Source: an uncultured Porphyromonadaceae bacterium | Lineage (GTDB): Bacteria > Bacteroidota > Bacteroidia > Bacteroidales > Muribaculaceae | Direction: 5' to 3' | Length of the DNA: 15,763 nucleotides | Assembly: GCA_947166165.1 (NCBI GenBank) | Contig: CAMVDK010000043.1 | Location: forward strand, 1-15,763 | Part shown: positions 13,866 to 15,763 of the stretch, piece by piece | How positions within the stretch are numbered: position 1 is the stretch's first letter | How the letters are laid out: every line of letters starts with the position of its first letter | Notes under the pieces: model-generated | The model's input: only the letters and a program-made list of their open reading frames with translations | Told to the model about the DNA's origin: nothing | Databases searched by the model: none | Position numbers and translations under genes: made by a program

Positions 13866-15763
13866 CGTGAATCGGTCTTCAATAAAGGGTTTACATCGCC
13901 AGCCGATGGCGGCGCGTCGTGCGGTAGGCTGCCCCAGGCCGTGCGGCGCAGCCCCAGCTCAAAGGTGATGCCACCGCCGCGGGCGATGGTCTCGTGTGCT
14001 ATCCAGGGCTTGCTCCAGGGCTTGCCGCCGACAGTGGCTTGCTCGACGTAGACCTTTCCCTGGCTGGCGCCCGGCGCTTGGATGCGCCACTGCTTGCCGC
14101 CGGGCAGCGCGATGGTGATGGTGTCGAAGAAGGGGCTGCTCAGGTTGTACACCGGCATGCCGGGCGTCACGGCATACAGGCCCATCATCGACATCACCAC
14201 GAAGCCCGATAGTCCGCCGCCGTCTTCGTCGCCGGGCACGCCCATCAAGTCGTTGCGGAACCACTGGTCGATGAGCGAGTGCACGCGGCGCTGCGTCTGC
14301 CACGGCCGGCCGACGTAGTTGTAGAGGTAAGGAATGTGTAGCGACGGCTCGTTGGCCATCGAGAATTGGCCCACGTTGCCCGTGTGGTCGGGCAGCTGGG
14401 CGTAGAACTCATAGCGGCTACGGCCCAGCCACTCGTCGAAGGTCTGGTCGAGCTGGCGGGCCATCTGCTCGGCACCGCCCATCAGTCGGGCCAGGTCGGC
14501 CGGGTTGTGCTGCACGAGCCAGCGGTAGGTCCAGCCGTTGTTCTCGTCGTAGTAGTCGCGTGCGCCCAGTCCGCCGGCCGAGCGGTAGTCGAAGGGCTCG
14601 ATCCAGCGGCCCTGCTTGTCCTTGGGGTGGAAGAAGCCTGTGGCGGGGTTGTAGAGGTTGCGGTAGTTGAGCGAGCACCGGGCATAGTGGTCGGCCTCGT
14701 GCCGCCGCCCGAGTGCCGCGGCCAGCACCGACAGGCACCACTGGTCGTAGCTCGTGCCCAGCGTCACGGCCACAGCCTGGCGCTTCTCGAAGCCGTTCAC
14801 GCCCTCCACCGTCTCGCGCTCGCCGGGCCACAGAGCCGGGATGTAGCCGTGGTCGCGGTAGAAGGTGTCGAGCCAGGTCGACGTGTGGCTCGACCAGGGT
14901 GCGAGCGTCTTCTGCTCGATGGCGCGGCGGCAGTAGTCGTAGGCCTTGTCGAGGTCGAATGCGCGTATTCCCTTGCCCCAGGCATCGGCCACCACGGCCA
15001 CGCCGTGGTTGCAATTCATGCGGCGCGAGTCGCCTGTGGCGGCCGGGAATGTGGGGAACCAGTGCATCGGGTCGCACTCGGCGGTGCGCACCAGCGAGTG
15101 CACCATGTCGGCCTCGCGGGCGGGGTCGATGAGCGTGCGCAGCGGATGCGCGGCGCGGAAGGTGTCCCACAGCCAGTCGTCGGTGTAGAAGGGGCGCCCC
15201 TGGTCGCTGTGCACCTGGTGGTCGGCCGGGCAGCGGTAGCGCCCTTGCTCGCTGATGCACACCGGGCGCTCCATGCAGCGGTAGAGCGAGGTGTAGAACA
15301 CGGCCATGTGATCGCGGCTGCCGCCGTCGACGGCAATCCTGCCCAGCTCAGCATTCCAGCGGTCGCGGGCCTGTGCCTTGACCTGCTCGAGCGAGCGGCC
15401 GGCCACCTCGGCCCGGAAGTTGAGGCGGGCTTGCTCCACATCGATGAGCGACACGGCATAGCGCAGCGTGACCGCCGCCGGGCCGTCGAAGCGCAGCGCC
15501 ACGCAGGCGTCGCCGCCCGTGGCCGTGGTGGCTGTGGCGTCGAACCGCTGGCCGCGCACGATGCCGGTGGCCGCGGGTGCCGCGTCGGTCTCGCCATAGA
15601 GGTAGACCCTGATGCCGCCCCAGGTATTCTGGTAGCCGCTCACGCTGCGCCCCTCGACGTGCATCTGGCCGTCGGCCGAGCGCAGCAGCACATAGGCATC
15701 GCCGGCATCGCGGAAGGCGAAGCGGTACACGGCGCTATGCTCGGCCGGAGCCACCTCGGCCTC
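13862..15763 (-). CDS. GH92 alpha-mannosidase, 5'-partial
   Basis: The visible 633 C-terminal residues match family 92, calcium-dependent exo-alpha-mannosidases. Landmarks are YTDDWLWDTFRAAHPL, then YYDENNGWTYRWLVQHNP (the glutamate is the likely general acid), SMANEPSLHIPYLYNY, and VPGDEDGGGLSGF (aspartates of the base and metal region). The frame runs off the right edge: the GTG at 15752-15754 is an internal valine codon preceded by Glu-Ala-Glu, so the true start, signal peptide and roughly 100-150 residues of the N-terminal domain lie outside. The family hydrolyses alpha-1,2, 1,3, 1,4 or 1,6 mannosides, some phosphorylated. The linkage is not certain here. It is the first visible gene of the operon and overlaps the GH30 gene by 4 nt. 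Confidence 0.93.
   Translation of the reverse strand, partial: EAEVAPAEHSAVYRFAFRDAGDAYVLLRSADGQMHVEGRSVSGYQNTWGGIRVYLYGETDAAPAATGIVRGQRFDATATTATGGDACVALRFDGPAAVTLRYAVSLIDVEQARLNFRAEVAGRSLEQVKAQARDRWNAELGRIAVDGGSRDHMAVFYTSLYRCMERPVCISEQGRYRCPADHQVHSDQGRPFYTDDWLWDTFRAAHPLRTLIDPAREADMVHSLVRTAECDPMHWFPTFPAATGDSRRMNCNHGVAVVADAWGKGIRAFDLDKAYDYCRRAIEQKTLAPWSSHTSTWLDTFYRDHGYIPALWPGERETVEGVNGFEKRQAVAVTLGTSYDQWCLSVLAAALGRRHEADHYARCSLNYRNLYNPATGFFHPKDKQGRWIEPFDYRSAGGLGARDYYDENNGWTYRWLVQHNPADLARLMGGAEQMARQLDQTFDEWLGRSRYEFYAQLPDHTGNVGQFSMANEPSLHIPYLYNYVGRPWQTQRRVHSLIDQWFRNDLMGVPGDEDGGGLSGFVVMSMMGLYAVTPGMPVYNLSSPFFDTITIALPGGKQWRIQAPGASQGKVYVEQATVGGKPWSKPWIAHETIARGGGITFELGLRRTAWGSLPHDAPPSAGDVNPLLKTDSR

Larger units (their letters stand above)
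4385..15763 (-). other. Predicted eight-gene glycan-degradation operon
   Basis: GH92, GH30, GH30, GH3, DUF1573, manA, metallophosphoesterase and GH43 are co-directional. Junctions are, in order, -4, 16, 12, 14, -4, 3 and 14 nt. No gap can hold a promoter with a leader, and the only terminator-like hairpin I see is after GH43. The promoter and any SusC/SusD genes would be to the right of the window. The spacing is seen directly; a single transcript is inferred. Confidence 0.8.

Noticed and set aside
15752..15754. GTG as the start codon of GH92
   Set aside because: The frame stays open through the window edge (Glu-Ala-Glu precedes it), no signal peptide follows, and the family's N-terminal domain is incomplete, so this is an internal valine.
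22..15763. SusC/SusD transporter genes, hybrid two-component or other regulator, mobile element
   Set aside because: I looked for these as expected partners of a polysaccharide utilisation locus; every gene-length stretch is accounted for by other families, so none is in this window.

Overview
The window reads as part of a glycan-degradation locus from a GC-rich member of the Bacteroidales (gut Muribaculaceae or Prevotella type; the family is my inference). The evidence is the gene content (GH92, GH30, GH3 with PA14, GH43, DUF1573, a dockerin-like tail and a type IX-like C-terminal tail), AT-rich leaders without clear Shine-Dalgarno sequences, and promoter boxes of the Bacteroidetes TAnnTTTG type. 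All ten genes lie on the minus strand, so transcription runs from high to low coordinates. I see no tRNA, rRNA, CRISPR, insertion sequence or integrase, and no SusC/SusD pair or regulator gene.

Region 1 (15763 to about 4385) is one tightly packed eight-gene transcription unit whose 5' end lies outside the window: GH92 (5'-partial), two tandem GH30 enzymes, a GH3 with a PA14 insert, a DUF1573 protein, a mannose-6-phosphate isomerase (manA), a secreted metallophosphoesterase with a C-terminal dockerin-like repeat pair, and a GH43 lipoprotein. Junctions are 4-nt ATGA overlaps or gaps of 3 to 16 nt. A small GC hairpin with a T-tract follows GH43.

Region 2 (4384 to about 2549) is a single-gene unit with its own promoter. 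It encodes a secreted non-catalytic protein with three CBM6-like modules and a type IX-like sorting tail, and ends in a strong intrinsic terminator. Region 3 (2553 to the left edge) starts with another promoter and encodes a second GH3-PA14 enzyme. Its reading frame stops at TAG about 40 residues earlier than its paralogue in the window.

The enzyme set suggests a mannose- and beta-glucose-containing target: GH92 trims alpha-mannose, the GH30 pair could cut beta-1,6-glucan or another beta-glucoside, the GH3 enzymes finish beta-linked oligosaccharides, GH43 removes side sugars, and ManA feeds mannose into glycolysis. Fungal wall glycan is one plausible substrate, but that is inference. The most interesting non-coding signal is a pair of near-identical elements before the two left-hand genes: TAGCAAAA-type direct repeats one helical turn apart, exactly 31 nt from the core GTAATTTTGCA box in both cases. 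This looks like a shared activator site, although the repeats also overlap the T-tracts of the preceding terminators.
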